From assembly GCF_014705605.1 (NCBI RefSeq), contig NZ_JACXIZ010000021.1:120635-184634 (forward strand): a stretch of 64,000 nt of DNA, read 5' to 3'. The position numbers and the translations under genes were made by a program. This document shows positions 8,768 to 16,049 of this stretch, in pieces (within the stretch, counting starts at the first letter, position 1; every line of letters begins with the position of its first letter). This DNA is from Paenibacillus sabuli (GTDB taxonomy: Bacteria; Bacillota; Bacilli; Paenibacillales; Paenibacillaceae). The notes beneath the pieces are model-generated. The model was not told where the DNA came from and ran no database searches. It saw nothing but the letters and a program-made list of their open reading frames with translations.

Positions 8768-10237
8768 ATGGATCACAACCGCACGCCGCTGTTCAGCGCG
8801 CTGCGCGCCCACGCTGCGCGCAATCCCGTTCAATTTCATATACCCGGGCACAAAAAAGGAGCCGGCAGCGACCCGGAGTTTCGCGCATTCATCGGCGACA
8901 ATGCGCTGTCGATTGATCTGATCAATATCGCCCCGCTCGACGATCTGCATCAGCCGATGGGCGTCATTGAGGAAGCCCAGCAACTGGCGGCCGATGCGTT
9001 CGGCGCCGATTACACCTACTTCTCCGTCCAAGGCACAAGCGGCGCCATCATGACGATGATTCTCACCGTCTGCGCCCCCGGGGACAAGATTATTGTGCCG
9101 CGCAACGTGCACAAATCGGTCATGTCGGCCATTATTTTCGCCGGCGCGCGGCCAGTCTTCATCTCGCCGGCCAGAGACGAGAATCTCGGGATCGACCACG
9201 GCATTACGACCCGCTCCGTGCGTCGCGCCCTGGAGCGCCATCCCGACGCCAAAGCTGTGCTCGTCATCAATCCGACGTACTTCGGCCTGTGCGCCGACCT
9301 GCAGGAGATCGTGGAGGTCGTGCACAGCTACGATATCCCGGTGCTTGTCGACGAGGCCCACGGCGTGCTGATCCATTTCCACGAGCAACTGCCGATCTCC
9401 GCCATGCAGGCAGGCGCCGATATGGCGGCGACCAGCGTGCACAAGCTCGGCGGCTCGATGACCCAGAGCTCGGTGCTGAACATCCGCAATGGCCGCGTCA
9501 ATCCGCTGCGTGTACAGACGATCATCAGCATGCTGACAACGACCTCCACCTCCTACATTCTGCTCGGATCGCTCGACACGTCGCGCCGTTATCTGGCGCT
9601 GCACGGGCGCCAGCTCGCGGAGGATGCGATTGCGCTCGCTCACAGGGCGCGCACTTCCATCAATGCCATTGACGGGCTGATTTGCCCGGGCGAGGAGATG
9701 CTCGGCGGCGAAGCGACCCATGCGTACGATCCGACCAAGCTGATCGTACATGTACGGCATCTGGGCGTTACCGGTTACGAGACCGAGAACTGGCTGCGCG
9801 AGCATGACAACATCGAGGTCGAGCTAAGCGACATGTACAACATCCTTTGCCTCGTGACGCCGGGCGAGCGGGAGGAGTCGGTCGATCGTCTGATCGCCGC
9901 GTTGCAGCGGCTCTCGGAGCAATACCACAAGGTCCATCCCGCCAAGGAGCTGGTCATCAAAATTCCGGAAATACCGCAGCTTTCCCTCACGCCGCGGGAC
10001 GCCTTTTACGGCGAAACGGAGGTGATCCCGTTTCGCGAATCGGCAGGCCGGATCATCGCGGAATTCATTTACGTGTATCCGCCGGGCATCCCGATTCTGT
10101 TGCCGGGCGAAGTCATTCCGCAAGAAAATATCGATTATATTGTCGAGCACGTAGAGGTCGGTCTGCCAGTCAAGGGGCCGGAGGATCGCACGATCGAGTA
10201 CGTCAAGGTCATCGTGGAAGAAGAAGCGATTTTCTAG
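8768..10237 (+). CDS. speA: PLP-dependent arginine decarboxylase (SpeA type)
   Basis: A 489-residue fold-type I decarboxylase of the Orn/Lys/Arg class. The N-terminus (T-P-L-F-S-A-L through Q-F-H-I-P-G-H-K-K-G-A-G) matches Bacillus SpeA. V-D-E-A-H-G-V precedes the PLP lysine in T-S-V-H-K-L-G-G-S, and the C-terminal domain carries Y-P-P-G-I-P. The ATG at 8768 is chosen by that homology and a GGCTGGG element; a TTG 33 nt earlier has no site. The product would be agmatine for polyamine synthesis. Lysine decarboxylation cannot be excluded from sequence alone. Confidence 0.88.
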   Translation: MDHNRTPLFSALRAHAARNPVQFHIPGHKKGAGSDPEFRAFIGDNALSIDLINIAPLDDLHQPMGVIEEAQQLAADAFGADYTYFSVQGTSGAIMTMILTVCAPGDKIIVPRNVHKSVMSAIIFAGARPVFISPARDENLGIDHGITTRSVRRALERHPDAKAVLVINPTYFGLCADLQEIVEVVHSYDIPVLVDEAHGVLIHFHEQLPISAMQAGADMAATSVHKLGGSMTQSSVLNIRNGRVNPLRVQTIISMLTTTSTSYILLGSLDTSRRYLALHGRQLAEDAIALAHRARTSINAIDGLICPGEEMLGGEATHAYDPTKLIVHVRHLGVTGYETENWLREHDNIEVELSDMYNILCLVTPGEREESVDRLIAALQRLSEQYHKVHPAKELVIKIPEIPQLSLTPRDAFYGETEVIPFRESAGRIIAEFIYVYPPGIPILLPGEVIPQENIDYIVEHVEVGLPVKGPEDRTIEYVKVIVEEEAIF

Positions 10238-10307
10238 TCTCGTACGCAACGGAAAACGTTGTCAGTCAGACAAAAAATTTGCTATGATGGCTGTGGAGGT
10301 GGGCTCC

Positions 10308-10727
10308 GTGAGTCAGAGTGCGTACATTGTATTCGTCGAAGGGTCCGAGCAGGAGAAGCTGACGCTTGACGAGATCAAGCAGCAGCTCCTTCATTACAGG
10401 GAGCAGATGGCTTTGACGGGCCGGCAGCTGAATTGGGACTATGCGGATGCGGCATTTCCCTACGTCCTGGCTGCCAGGCCCGGCGAAGAAGATCAGTGGT
10501 TTTATCTAGAAGGACGCGATCCGATGTACCGCTTCATTTTATTCGGCACCGGCTCGTCCGCAGTCGACGGCACGCAGCGTCACCATATCCAGATCGTCCT
10601 GCCGGAAGGCGCCACGCACGGCGACAAAGCCAAGGCAAACGAACTGTGCAAATTTATTGCCAAGCGCCTTAAAGCGCAGCTGCGCTTGTTTAACGGGCGC
10701 ACGCTGCATTATAACCCCCGAAAATAA
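10308..10727 (+). CDS. DUF1885 family protein
   Basis: A 139-residue soluble protein. S-A-Y-I-V-F-V near the N-terminus, the segment Q-I-V-L-P-E-G-A-T-H-G-D-K-A-K-A-N-E-L-C and the C-terminal N-P-R-K fit the small Bacillales DUF1885 family. The start is GTG because GGAGG lies 8 nt upstream; an earlier in-frame ATG lies upstream of that site. It follows speA by 70 nt and ends at a strong terminator. No function is known. Confidence 0.78.
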   Translation: MSQSAYIVFVEGSEQEKLTLDEIKQQLLHYREQMALTGRQLNWDYADAAFPYVLAARPGEEDQWFYLEGRDPMYRFILFGTGSSAVDGTQRHHIQIVLPEGATHGDKAKANELCKFIAKRLKAQLRLFNGRTLHYNPRK

Positions 10728-10760
10728 AAAAAGAAGCCCCGCGATGCGGCGGCTTCTTTT
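10726..10760. terminator. Bidirectional terminator between convergent genes
   Basis: An AAGAAGCC/GGCTTCTT stem has an A run on its left and a T run on its right, so it can end both the plus-strand DUF1885 gene and the minus-strand DUF1292 gene. Confidence 0.85.
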
Positions 10761-10764
10761 GTGT

Positions 10765-11064
10765 CTAGTCGGCCTGGCTTTCCTGACGGGCAATTTCCTC
10801 ATATACCTTGGTGACGCGCTCCCACTCCTGGTCGTCCTCGATGCCGACCAGAAAAGCTTCTTCGTTCTCTTCTTCGATCCGAAAGATCACGCCGTCGGCT
10901 TCCGGATTGTTGCGATCCAACAAAACCGCGTACGGCTGTTCCTCCATTTCGAACGTAAAAGCCATGACCATTTCCCGCTCGTTTCCCTCTTCGTCGCCAA
11001 CGACAAAGACATGCTCCTCGTCGTGCTCATGGTTGCAATTTTCATCATGCTGATGTTCGCTCAT
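10765..11064 (-). CDS. DUF1292 family protein (YrzB-like)
   Basis: A 99-residue acidic protein. The first 20 residues are His/Glu/Asp-rich (H-Q-H-D-E-N-C-N-H-E-H), which could bind metal. The DUF1292 core follows: E-M-V-M-A-F-T-F-E-M, Y-A-V-L-L-D-R, and the acidic E-E-E-N-E-E-A-F-L-V-G-I-E-D-D. In Firmicutes such genes usually sit near yrrL/yrzL-alaS; here it is isolated. The function is unknown. Confidence 0.85.
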   Translation of the reverse strand: MSEHQHDENCNHEHDEEHVFVVGDEEGNEREMVMAFTFEMEEQPYAVLLDRNNPEADGVIFRIEEENEEAFLVGIEDDQEWERVTKVYEEIARQESQAD

Positions 11065-11210
11065 TGCCAGACCCTCCTATTCCATAAGCGCAAATCTCCG
11101 AGTCGGCTGAAAACCGTTCCGGAAATGCGCTTACCAATGCAGTATCCGTGTATCTTAACACGTTCGCCGTCGAGGGTCAAACCGCTGAAAATGCGGACCG
11201 CAGGCCCGCA

Positions 11211-11777
11211 TCAGTTGGAAATGACTGCTTTCTCCGAGACCATAAACCAGTCCTCTTCCTGTTCAGGCATGACATAGAAACGAATTTTGTAATTGCCCTG
11301 CTCGGCAAAGCGATAATCAATGGTTTGCGTCCGCAGGAAAAAGTCTTCTTTAAAGGCATCCACGCCCTCCGAATAAATGACTTTTTCTTGGCCGGATAAA
11401 TTGGCAATGACAATTTTCACCTTGGAAATTGGGATTTTAAGCGAATCGACCTGCGCCCAAACCTCAAAGCTCAAATTGGCACCGCTGTTGACCGCGCCGA
11501 ACGTCTTGCCTTGTTCGTTGAGCAGCAGCATATGCACATTCGGCTTATAGATTTTTGCCTGCTTGGCGTCGTCGTCCCAAATCACGATCGCCTGCAACGA
11601 GGTCGCCACTTGTCGCAGCGGCAAATACGTCGAATTTTCAATGAGCAGACCGGACTGGTCAAGCGCTGTACCGTTGACGAGCGTGCGGACTTGCCGGGTA
11701 GCGGAATCCGCGAACATCATCGTGCCCCCCCACAGCGAGATCAGCAGCACGAGCACAACCAACTTGCGCAATTTCAT
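11211..11777 (-). CDS. Secreted stalk-domain (copper amine oxidase N-like) protein
   Basis: A 188-residue exported protein. Residues 1-24 form a signal peptide (M-K-L-R-K then a hydrophobic run and A-D-S-A). Residues about 32-75 match the copper-amine-oxidase N-terminal 'stalk' domain, common in Paenibacillus cell-surface proteins, with V-N-G-T, Y-L-P-L-R-Q-V-A-T-S-L and I-W-D-D-D-A-K. The C-terminal beta-rich half has no recognised domain. No membrane anchor or SLH domain is present, so it is probably secreted or wall-trapped. Confidence 0.8.
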   Translation of the reverse strand: MKLRKLVVLVLLISLWGGTMMFADSATRQVRTLVNGTALDQSGLLIENSTYLPLRQVATSLQAIVIWDDDAKQAKIYKPNVHMLLLNEQGKTFGAVNSGANLSFEVWAQVDSLKIPISKVKIVIANLSGQEKVIYSEGVDAFKEDFFLRTQTIDYRFAEQGNYKIRFYVMPEQEEDWFMVSEKAVISN

Positions 11778-11865
11778 GAACCTGGACCTCCATCCATGTT
11801 GTCGGATGTAAGGTTATACGCCGCCGCTGCGGCAAAGTTGCGCCGCCGCTTGCCATGAATTCGGA

Positions 11866-12066
11866 TTAGCCGCGCTTTCGGGTCAGCACGCAAGGGACGC
11901 CCCCGCCGACAGCTCCCGGCTCCTGCATGCGTTTCAAATAGGAGAGTCCGCGCGAGCACGGCGTCCGGCATGCCTCGCACGTGTCCGAGAGCACGATTCT
12001 CATTTCAATCGCGCGCAGCTGCGCCGACTGTTTTTGGGACGCCTTGCCTTTTTTGTTTTTGCCCAT
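11866..12066 (-). CDS. Small Cys-containing basic protein
   Basis: A 66-residue basic protein starting M-G-K-N-K-K-G-K, with a C-E-A-C-R-T-P-C cluster and one more Cys near the C-terminus, a plausible metal site. The second of two ATGs is chosen, because GGAGG lies 8 nt from it but only 2 nt from the first. I do not recognise the family. Confidence 0.65.
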   Translation of the reverse strand: MGKNKKGKASQKQSAQLRAIEMRIVLSDTCEACRTPCSRGLSYLKRMQEPGAVGGGVPCVLTRKRG

Positions 12067-12215
12067 GACCATCGCCTCCCTGTCTGCATCAGCATATGCC
12101 CGTTCACATCGCTGCGTCTGGACGTTTGCCGGTCTAACCTACAGGAATGCCTTTTATTTTTCGGATAATAATGTTAAATTCGTAGGTAATTACGCTTGAG
12201 AGGAGTGGAAGCGGC

Positions 12216-12950
12216 TTGCACATTCAGATGCTTGGCACCGGCAGCGCCTTTGCCAAAACCTACAACAACAACAACGCGCTTTTGTTCGGATCCGAAGCAG
12301 CACCGCCGCTGCTGATCGACTGCGGCGTGACTGCCATGTCCGCCCTGCACAGTCTGGAATTCGGCATCGACCGCCTGCACGGCGTATTGATTACGCATAT
12401 TCACGCGGATCATGTCGGCGGCCTGGAAGAACTCGCGTTTCGCATGCGATTTCAGCATCAACGCCGCCCGCTGCTCTATATTGCGGCCGAGCTCGCGGAC
12501 CCGTTGTGGAACCACACGCTGCGCGGCGGGCTTGTTCAGGGCGAGCTTCAAACGCTGGAGGATTTTTTCGAGGTGCGGCTGCTTCACGAGCATCGCGGCT
12601 GCGAGCTCGCCCCCGGCCTGACAATCGAGATCATCAAGACCCCTCACATCCCGGGCAAGCCCAGCTTTTCGCTCTATGTCAACGACCGCTTTTTTTACTC
12701 TGCCGATATGCAATTTCAGCCTCAGCTGCTGCGTGATCTGGTGGAGGAACGGGGCTGCGAGACCATCTTTCACGATTGTCAGCTCTTTCAGCCGGGGCCG
12801 GTTCATGCGACGCTCGAAGAGCTGCTCACCCTGCCGACAGATCTCCAGCAAAAAATAGGGCTGATGCATTACGGCGACAATCGCGCCGATTTTGAAGGGC
12901 GAACCGGCGCGATGCGATTTGTCGAGCAACAAAGGGTGTACAGATTGTGA
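12216..12950 (+). CDS. MBL-fold metallohydrolase (RNase Z-like)
   Basis: A 244-residue metallo-beta-lactamase-fold protein. It begins H-I-Q-M-L-G-T-G-S-A-F and carries the metal motif T-H-I-H-A-D-H at about residues 61-67, with P-H-I-P-G-K, S-A-D-M, F-H-D-C-Q-L and a final M-H-Y-G-D giving the remaining ligands. The overall plan is that of RNase Z/PhnP-like hydrolases, but the long RNase Z exosite arm is not evident. The start is TTG with AGGAG 10 nt upstream; the next ATG is too far from a site. The substrate is unknown. Confidence 0.8.
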   Translation: MHIQMLGTGSAFAKTYNNNNALLFGSEAAPPLLIDCGVTAMSALHSLEFGIDRLHGVLITHIHADHVGGLEELAFRMRFQHQRRPLLYIAAELADPLWNHTLRGGLVQGELQTLEDFFEVRLLHEHRGCELAPGLTIEIIKTPHIPGKPSFSLYVNDRFFYSADMQFQPQLLRDLVEERGCETIFHDCQLFQPGPVHATLEELLTLPTDLQQKIGLMHYGDNRADFEGRTGAMRFVEQQRVYRL

Positions 12951-12972
12951 GCGCGACCTGCAGGTCGCGCTC
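12949..12972. repeat. 24-bp perfect palindrome
   Basis: The 24 bp beginning in the stop codon of the MBL gene are a perfect inverted repeat centred on CTGCAG, with no loop. It precedes a second hairpin (12983-13015). Confidence 0.7.
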
Positions 12973-12982
12973 TGCATACGAC

Positions 12983-13015
12983 AAAGCGCCCGCCCCCAAT
13001 GGGGACGGGCGCTTT
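12983..13015. terminator. Hairpin terminator between convergent genes
   Basis: A GC-rich stem starting AAAGCGCCCG and closing CGGGCGCTTT separates the MBL gene from the minus-strand DUF3892 gene. The T runs are short on both sides, so efficiency is uncertain. Confidence 0.65.
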
Positions 13016-13057
13016 CATGAATAACAGTCTTGCTGCTTTTCAGAGCAAGCCGGCTAT

Positions 13058-13309
13058 TTAAAATAGCGGCAGCTGATCCAAATTGTTCGCAGGATCGCCG
13101 TCCGCGTCCCCTCGTATATACGTGTCGCCGTCTTTGCCCTTGAATGCATTGACGCCTGCGATTTTCCCGGCTTGAACCTCTTGCAGCGCTTGATCGTATT
13201 GGAGTACCCGCCCGCTGGATGTCTTGAATGCGGTCAGATCCCCATCTCCGTTTTTTTGCACCGCCACGAAATTTTCACGTTGCGACATACCTGAAGATTG
13301 AACCTCCAT
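13058..13309 (-). CDS. DUF3892 domain protein
   Basis: An 83-residue protein. From residue 15 it fits DUF3892: V-A-V-Q-K-N-G-D-G-D-L-T-A-F-K-T-S-S-G-R-V-L, the helix Q-A-L-Q-E-V-Q-A-G-K-I, G-V-N, then the C-terminal D-G-D-P-A-N-N-L-D-Q-L-P. The start is set by GAGGAGG upstream of M-E-V-Q. The function is unknown. It is the only gene between the hairpins at 13.0 kb and the small secreted-protein gene. Confidence 0.82.
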   Translation of the reverse strand: MEVQSSGMSQRENFVAVQKNGDGDLTAFKTSSGRVLQYDQALQEVQAGKIAGVNAFKGKDGDTYIRGDADGDPANNLDQLPLF

Positions 13310-13407
13310 CTGGCATTCCTCCTCGTATGCTTTTGCAAGCCAAAGCTGCGCAAGCCCGAATGGCGCTGCATGGCCTTGCACCGTTAGTATGCGCGCGCGC
13401 CTGGGCT

Positions 13408-13641
13408 TTATTCCTCTTCCAGCGGAGGCAATCGACGCGGGTCACTGCTTCGCTGGGGGTCGCCGAGCGACTCTTTTTCCAACGGTTCATAGACTTCGCC
13501 GATCACCGATTGCGGTCCCTGCGTATAGACCCGGTCCGTAACCGAGGCGGAAGCATTGCCTGCGTCTCGCGCCGCTTGCGCCGTCCATCCCGCATACCCG
13601 GCGAGCAGGATCAGCGCGCACAAGGCGAATCGTACTTTCAT
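13408..13641 (-). CDS. Small secreted or membrane-anchored protein
   Basis: A 77-residue protein with a hydrophobic N-terminus (M-K-V-R-F then about 15 apolar residues, ending T-A-Q-A-A) that looks like a signal peptide or anchor. A polar Ser/Pro/Glu-rich tail ends in E-E-E. The second ATG is used because GAGGGGG sits directly against the first. No family is recognised. Confidence 0.55.
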   Translation of the reverse strand: MKVRFALCALILLAGYAGWTAQAARDAGNASASVTDRVYTQGPQSVIGEVYEPLEKESLGDPQRSSDPRRLPPLEEE

Positions 13642-13740
13642 TACGTTCATCCCCCTCTTGCATGAATAGAATGCGTGGCTGTTATTCATTATGGTCGCCA
13701 ACCCGATGTCGCTTTAATCAAAAAAAATATAAAACAAGGG

Positions 13741-13769
13741 TTGACGCCGAAGCATGAAATTGGTATAGT
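13741..13769 (+). promoter_or_regulatory. SigA-type promoter of tRNA-Val
   Basis: TTGACG and TATAGT are separated by 17 nt and end 18 nt before the tRNA, the expected arrangement for a stable-RNA promoter. Confidence 0.8.
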
Positions 13770-13787
13770 ATTATTTGTCGCCGACGT

Positions 13788-13860
13788 GATCTGTTAGCTC
13801 AGCTGGGAGAGCACCATCTTGACAGGGTGGGGGTCAGTGGTTCGAGCCCACTACAGATCA
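13788..13860 (+). tRNA. tRNA-Val (GAC)
   Basis: A 73-nt cloverleaf. The acceptor arms are GATCTGT and ACAGATC with discriminator A. The D arm contains AGCTCAGCTGGGAGAGC. The anticodon loop TTGACAG places GAC at 13821-13823, and GGTTCGAGCCC forms the T arm. CCA is not encoded. It is a single-gene transcript bounded by its own promoter and terminator. Confidence 0.95.
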
Positions 13861-13865
13861 TCGCG

Positions 13866-13895
13866 AAAAAGCCCCGAGCATTCGGGGCTTTTTTT
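13866..13895 (+). terminator. Terminator of tRNA-Val
   Basis: AAGCCCCGA pairs with TCGGGGCTT across a short loop and is followed by a run of T, a few nucleotides after the tRNA. Confidence 0.9.
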
Positions 13896-13956
13896 ATGTC
13901 TATCATCATAGATTTGCTTGTTTCCACCCTAATCTTAAAGTTTTCACATAATTCAG

Positions 13957-13985
13957 TGTACAAATTCGAGGCCGTCTTGTATAGT
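13957..13985 (+). promoter_or_regulatory. SigA-type promoter of the agr-like locus
   Basis: TGTACA and TATAGT are 17 nt apart and lie about 50 nt before the first gene. The weak -35 (4 of 6) would suit an activated promoter, possibly by the LytTR protein of the locus. No convincing paired LytTR repeats were found. Confidence 0.55.
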
Positions 13986-14036
13986 TGAGGTAAACTACCG
14001 TCCGTTTCAGTACGATGCAAAAGGAGTTACCATCCG

Positions 14037-14702
14037 ATGTCCTACATACCGTTTATCTTACTGTCCGCTCCTGAATATATCGTGGTGCTAGTATTTATCA
14101 TGACCTTTTTTCGAATCAAAATTTCCGGGTTTTATCCGCAGATTTTTTTCATCGCCATTATGCTTGGCAATGTGTCTTACGCAACTCGGGCGGACGAAAT
14201 TTTATCTAAATTTTCACCGATCTTTCAAGTCGTCATGTTTGCCATTTTGATCTGGATGCTTTTTCGCGTGCACATCTTCTATTCCACCATCATTACGACG
14301 ATTGGCTATGCCAGCTATGCATTAATTCAGGTGCTGCTTGTCTTTATTTTTACGGAGACCGGCCTCATTTCGATGCAGGAAGTGACGGAGAAGTTGTCGT
14401 TCGAAAGCTACATTGTTCCGCTGTGCTCCATGGTATTGATGCTTCTTCTGACCTGGCTGATCAAGCGTTATGATTTTGCGATTGACTGGATTCCCAACAC
14501 CCACCGCGCAAAAGTCGTCATGCGCGGCGAAAACAACGTGTTTTTGGTTTTAACGCTGTTGACGCTCGCCGTTTTGATCGTACTCTACTATGTGCTTGTA
14601 ATTGGCTTGGCCATCTACTACATTTCTGCGCTTTTGACGATAGGCTGCCTCATTTTCGTGCTATTATACTTATCCAAAAAAAGGGATGAGCTCGATGATT
14701 GA
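14037..14702 (+). CDS. Polytopic membrane protein, AgrC-sensor-like without kinase
   Basis: A 221-residue protein with about six hydrophobic helices (roughly residues 4-24, 34-48, 63-80, 86-106, 125-142 and 166-215, the last broad enough for two). It ends in a short charged tail (L-S-K-K-R-D-E-L-D-D). Size, topology and position directly before agrB resemble the sensor half of an AgrC-type receptor, but there is no dimerisation helix, phospho-accepting His or ATP-binding domain. AAAGGAG lies 10 nt before the ATG, and the stop overlaps agrB by 8 nt, so the frame is intact. A role in sensing or handling the peptide is inference; another transport or immunity role is possible. Confidence 0.75.
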   Translation: MSYIPFILLSAPEYIVVLVFIMTFFRIKISGFYPQIFFIAIMLGNVSYATRADEILSKFSPIFQVVMFAILIWMLFRVHIFYSTIITTIGYASYALIQVLLVFIFTETGLISMQEVTEKLSFESYIVPLCSMVLMLLLTWLIKRYDFAIDWIPNTHRAKVVMRGENNVFLVLTLLTLAVLIVLYYVLVIGLAIYYISALLTIGCLIFVLLYLSKKRDELDD

Positions 14703-15231
14703 AAAAGCTGCCGATCGCTTGGCCGGATTCATTTACGAGGCGGCCGACGATGCGAAATTCAACAAAGCCATTTTACGCTACGCGTTAATTATTGTGGTCA
14801 ATTTCGTGCTGACGATTTCCTTCGTAATGGCCGTCAGCGCCTTGTTTGGTTATTGGGAGGAGGTTGCATTCGGCCTCTTCATCTTCATCATTTTGCGCGC
14901 CATTTCCGGCGGCTATCACTTCAGCACCTCCACCCCATGTTTTATTTTGACGACCTTGACGGCGCTTGCCATTCCGCTCGTGCCGCTGACCGTCACCGGC
15001 ATGAACGTGCTTTACGCCGTTAGCCTGGTCCTTTTTATACTCTTCTCGCCTTCAAATTTACAAAAGCAATCGCGTATTCCCAAAAAATATTATCCTGTGT
15101 TAAAATTGGTATCCGTCCTGTTTGTGGGTTTGACCTGGCCGCTTTACTCCGAAATCATGACGATGGCCATTTTCACCCAAGCATTGACGATGATTCATTT
15201 TACTTTCTGGAAGGGAGGTGAAAACAAATGA
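14695..15231 (+). CDS. agrB: AgrB-like autoinducer-processing membrane endopeptidase
   Basis: A 178-residue AgrB-family protein that cleaves and cyclises the AgrD precursor. The catalytic His and Cys lie in G-G-Y-H-F-S-T-S-T-P-C (His75 and Cys82 of this start), with the same 7-residue spacing as in Staphylococcus AgrB. The conserved Arg of L-R-A-I-S-G-G stands just before. About five membrane helices follow the amphipathic N-terminus. The start is the second ATG, because AAGGG abuts the first. It overlaps the upstream membrane gene, and its stop overlaps the agrD start (ATGA). Confidence 0.92.
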   Translation: MIEKAADRLAGFIYEAADDAKFNKAILRYALIIVVNFVLTISFVMAVSALFGYWEEVAFGLFIFIILRAISGGYHFSTSTPCFILTTLTALAIPLVPLTVTGMNVLYAVSLVLFILFSPSNLQKQSRIPKKYYPVLKLVSVLFVGLTWPLYSEIMTMAIFTQALTMIHFTFWKGGENK

Positions 15232-15356
15232 AAAAAAACGTATTCAAATTGGTCGCTGTTGCGCTGACCATGATTGCGACTGCAGCCGTTTCGACTGCAT
15301 CCATTTTCGTATTTAATAACCCCGTGCCAGAAGACTTACTGAAAAACAAGGCATAA
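15228..15356 (+). CDS. agrD: AgrD-like cyclic lactone autoinducer precursor
   Basis: A 42-residue peptide with a basic amphipathic N-terminus (M-K-K-N-V-F-K), a hydrophobic middle, the putative signal segment S-T-A-S-I-F-V-F (residues 22-29) and the acidic C-terminal recognition tail N-N-P-V-P-E-D-L-L-K. This is the standard AgrD plan. There is no Cys in the peptide; Ser25 occupies the position of the ring-forming residue, so a lactone rather than a thiolactone is predicted. GGGAGGTG lies upstream, and the ATG overlaps the agrB stop. Confidence 0.88.
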   Translation: MKKNVFKLVAVALTMIATAAVSTASIFVFNNPVPEDLLKNKA

Positions 15357-15377
15357 TGCTAGATCTGGAGGGGAACC

Positions 15378-15728
15378 GTGAAAGTACCGGGTTTAAGAAA
15401 CAATTCCCCTGACGACGTGCATTGGATCGATATTACCTCCGATGTGATTTTGTTGACAACGGATTCTGGCGATATCATGCTGCAAACGAATGACGGCATG
15501 TATACCGTACCAAGCACGATCGATGAGTGGGAACGGGTACTGCAGCCGCTTGGCTTCGAAAAAACGGACCGCAACAGCATCGTCAAATTGGACAAGATTA
15601 CAGAAATCGACAGCAACCTTCGGCTTGTCTTTTTTGGACCTGGCGATCAGAAGGATACGCTCAGCGCAACCGTTTCCAAAAGCCGATGGAGCCGCATTGC
15701 CGATTTTTTTAAACGGCGAAAGAGCTAA
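15378..15728 (+). CDS. Stand-alone LytTR DNA-binding protein
   Basis: A 116-residue protein made almost entirely of one LytTR domain: W-I-D-I-T-S-D-V-I-L-L-T-T, the L-Q-T-N-D-G-M-Y-T-V-P strand pair, L-G-F-E-K-T-D-R-N-S-I-V-K-L-D-K-I and a basic tail K-S-R-W-S-R-I. LytTR domains bind DNA in AgrA-type regulators, but no receiver domain is fused and none lies nearby. The start is GTG with GGAGGGG upstream. It follows agrD by 21 nt in the same transcript, and its stop codon lies next to the left arm of a strong terminator. Confidence 0.85.
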   Translation: MKVPGLRNNSPDDVHWIDITSDVILLTTDSGDIMLQTNDGMYTVPSTIDEWERVLQPLGFEKTDRNSIVKLDKITEIDSNLRLVFFGPGDQKDTLSATVSKSRWSRIADFFKRRKS

Positions 15729-15766
15729 TGTCGACCTGTTACCCAGGCTCTTTCGCCGGATTTTTT
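15714..15766 (+). terminator. Terminator whose stem overlaps the end of the LytTR gene
   Basis: A perfect 12-bp stem pairs 15714-15725 (CGGCGAAAGAGC) with 15747-15758, and TTTTTT follows. The left arm is part of the coding sequence, so ribosomes reaching the LytTR stop codon would affect folding. Confidence 0.85.
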
Positions 15767-15787
15767 GTTTAGGAAAGGAGCTTCAAG

Positions 15788-15967
15788 ATGGCCGACCCGG
15801 ACAAACCGACCAAAAAAGGCCAGGATTTGTTCATCATGGCCGCTCTCCTGCTTGTCATTGCCTTTGCCGTCGACTTTGCTTCCCCTTCTTTCCTGGATAT
15901 TGCCATTCTCGTGCTTGCCGCGATCTGGATTGCATTGACCATCTTCAAATGGCGCAAATCAGGCTGA
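15788..15967 (+). CDS. 59-aa membrane peptide after the agr-like locus
   Basis: A 59-residue protein: a polar, Lys-rich N-terminus (M-A-D-P-D-K-P-T-K-K), then two hydrophobic helices (about residues 14-30 and 34-52) and a basic end K-W-R-K-S-G. AGGAAAGGAG stands 7 nt before the ATG, right after the LytTR terminator. Expression would need read-through or its own promoter. Immunity, export-helper or unrelated roles are all possible; the family is not recognised. Confidence 0.65.
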   Translation: MADPDKPTKKGQDLFIMAALLLVIAFAVDFASPSFLDIAILVLAAIWIALTIFKWRKSG

Positions 15968-15968
15968 G

Positions 15969-16049
15969 CTACTCGTAGGCGAGCATCAAAAATACCGTGA
16001 TCCAAAAAATCAATACGCCCAAAGCGATCAAAATACGGGGCCAGTTCAT
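15969..16049 (-). CDS. 26-aa single-helix membrane peptide coupled to a glucosaminidase
   Basis: A 26-residue frame, M-N-W-P-R followed by about 18 apolar residues ending L-A-Y-E. The ATG overlaps the stop of the upstream glucosaminidase gene (ATGA), an arrangement typical of translational coupling. It could be a holin-like helper or a membrane anchor partner, but a peptide this short may also be chance. Confidence 0.45.
   Translation of the reverse strand: MNWPRILIALGVLIFWITVFLMLAYE

Noticed and set aside
13930..13960. Paired LytTR-binding repeats before the agr-like locus
   Set aside because: AAAGTT and CAGTG-like elements exist, but their spacing (about 16 nt) does not fit the usual two-turn arrangement and the match is weak.
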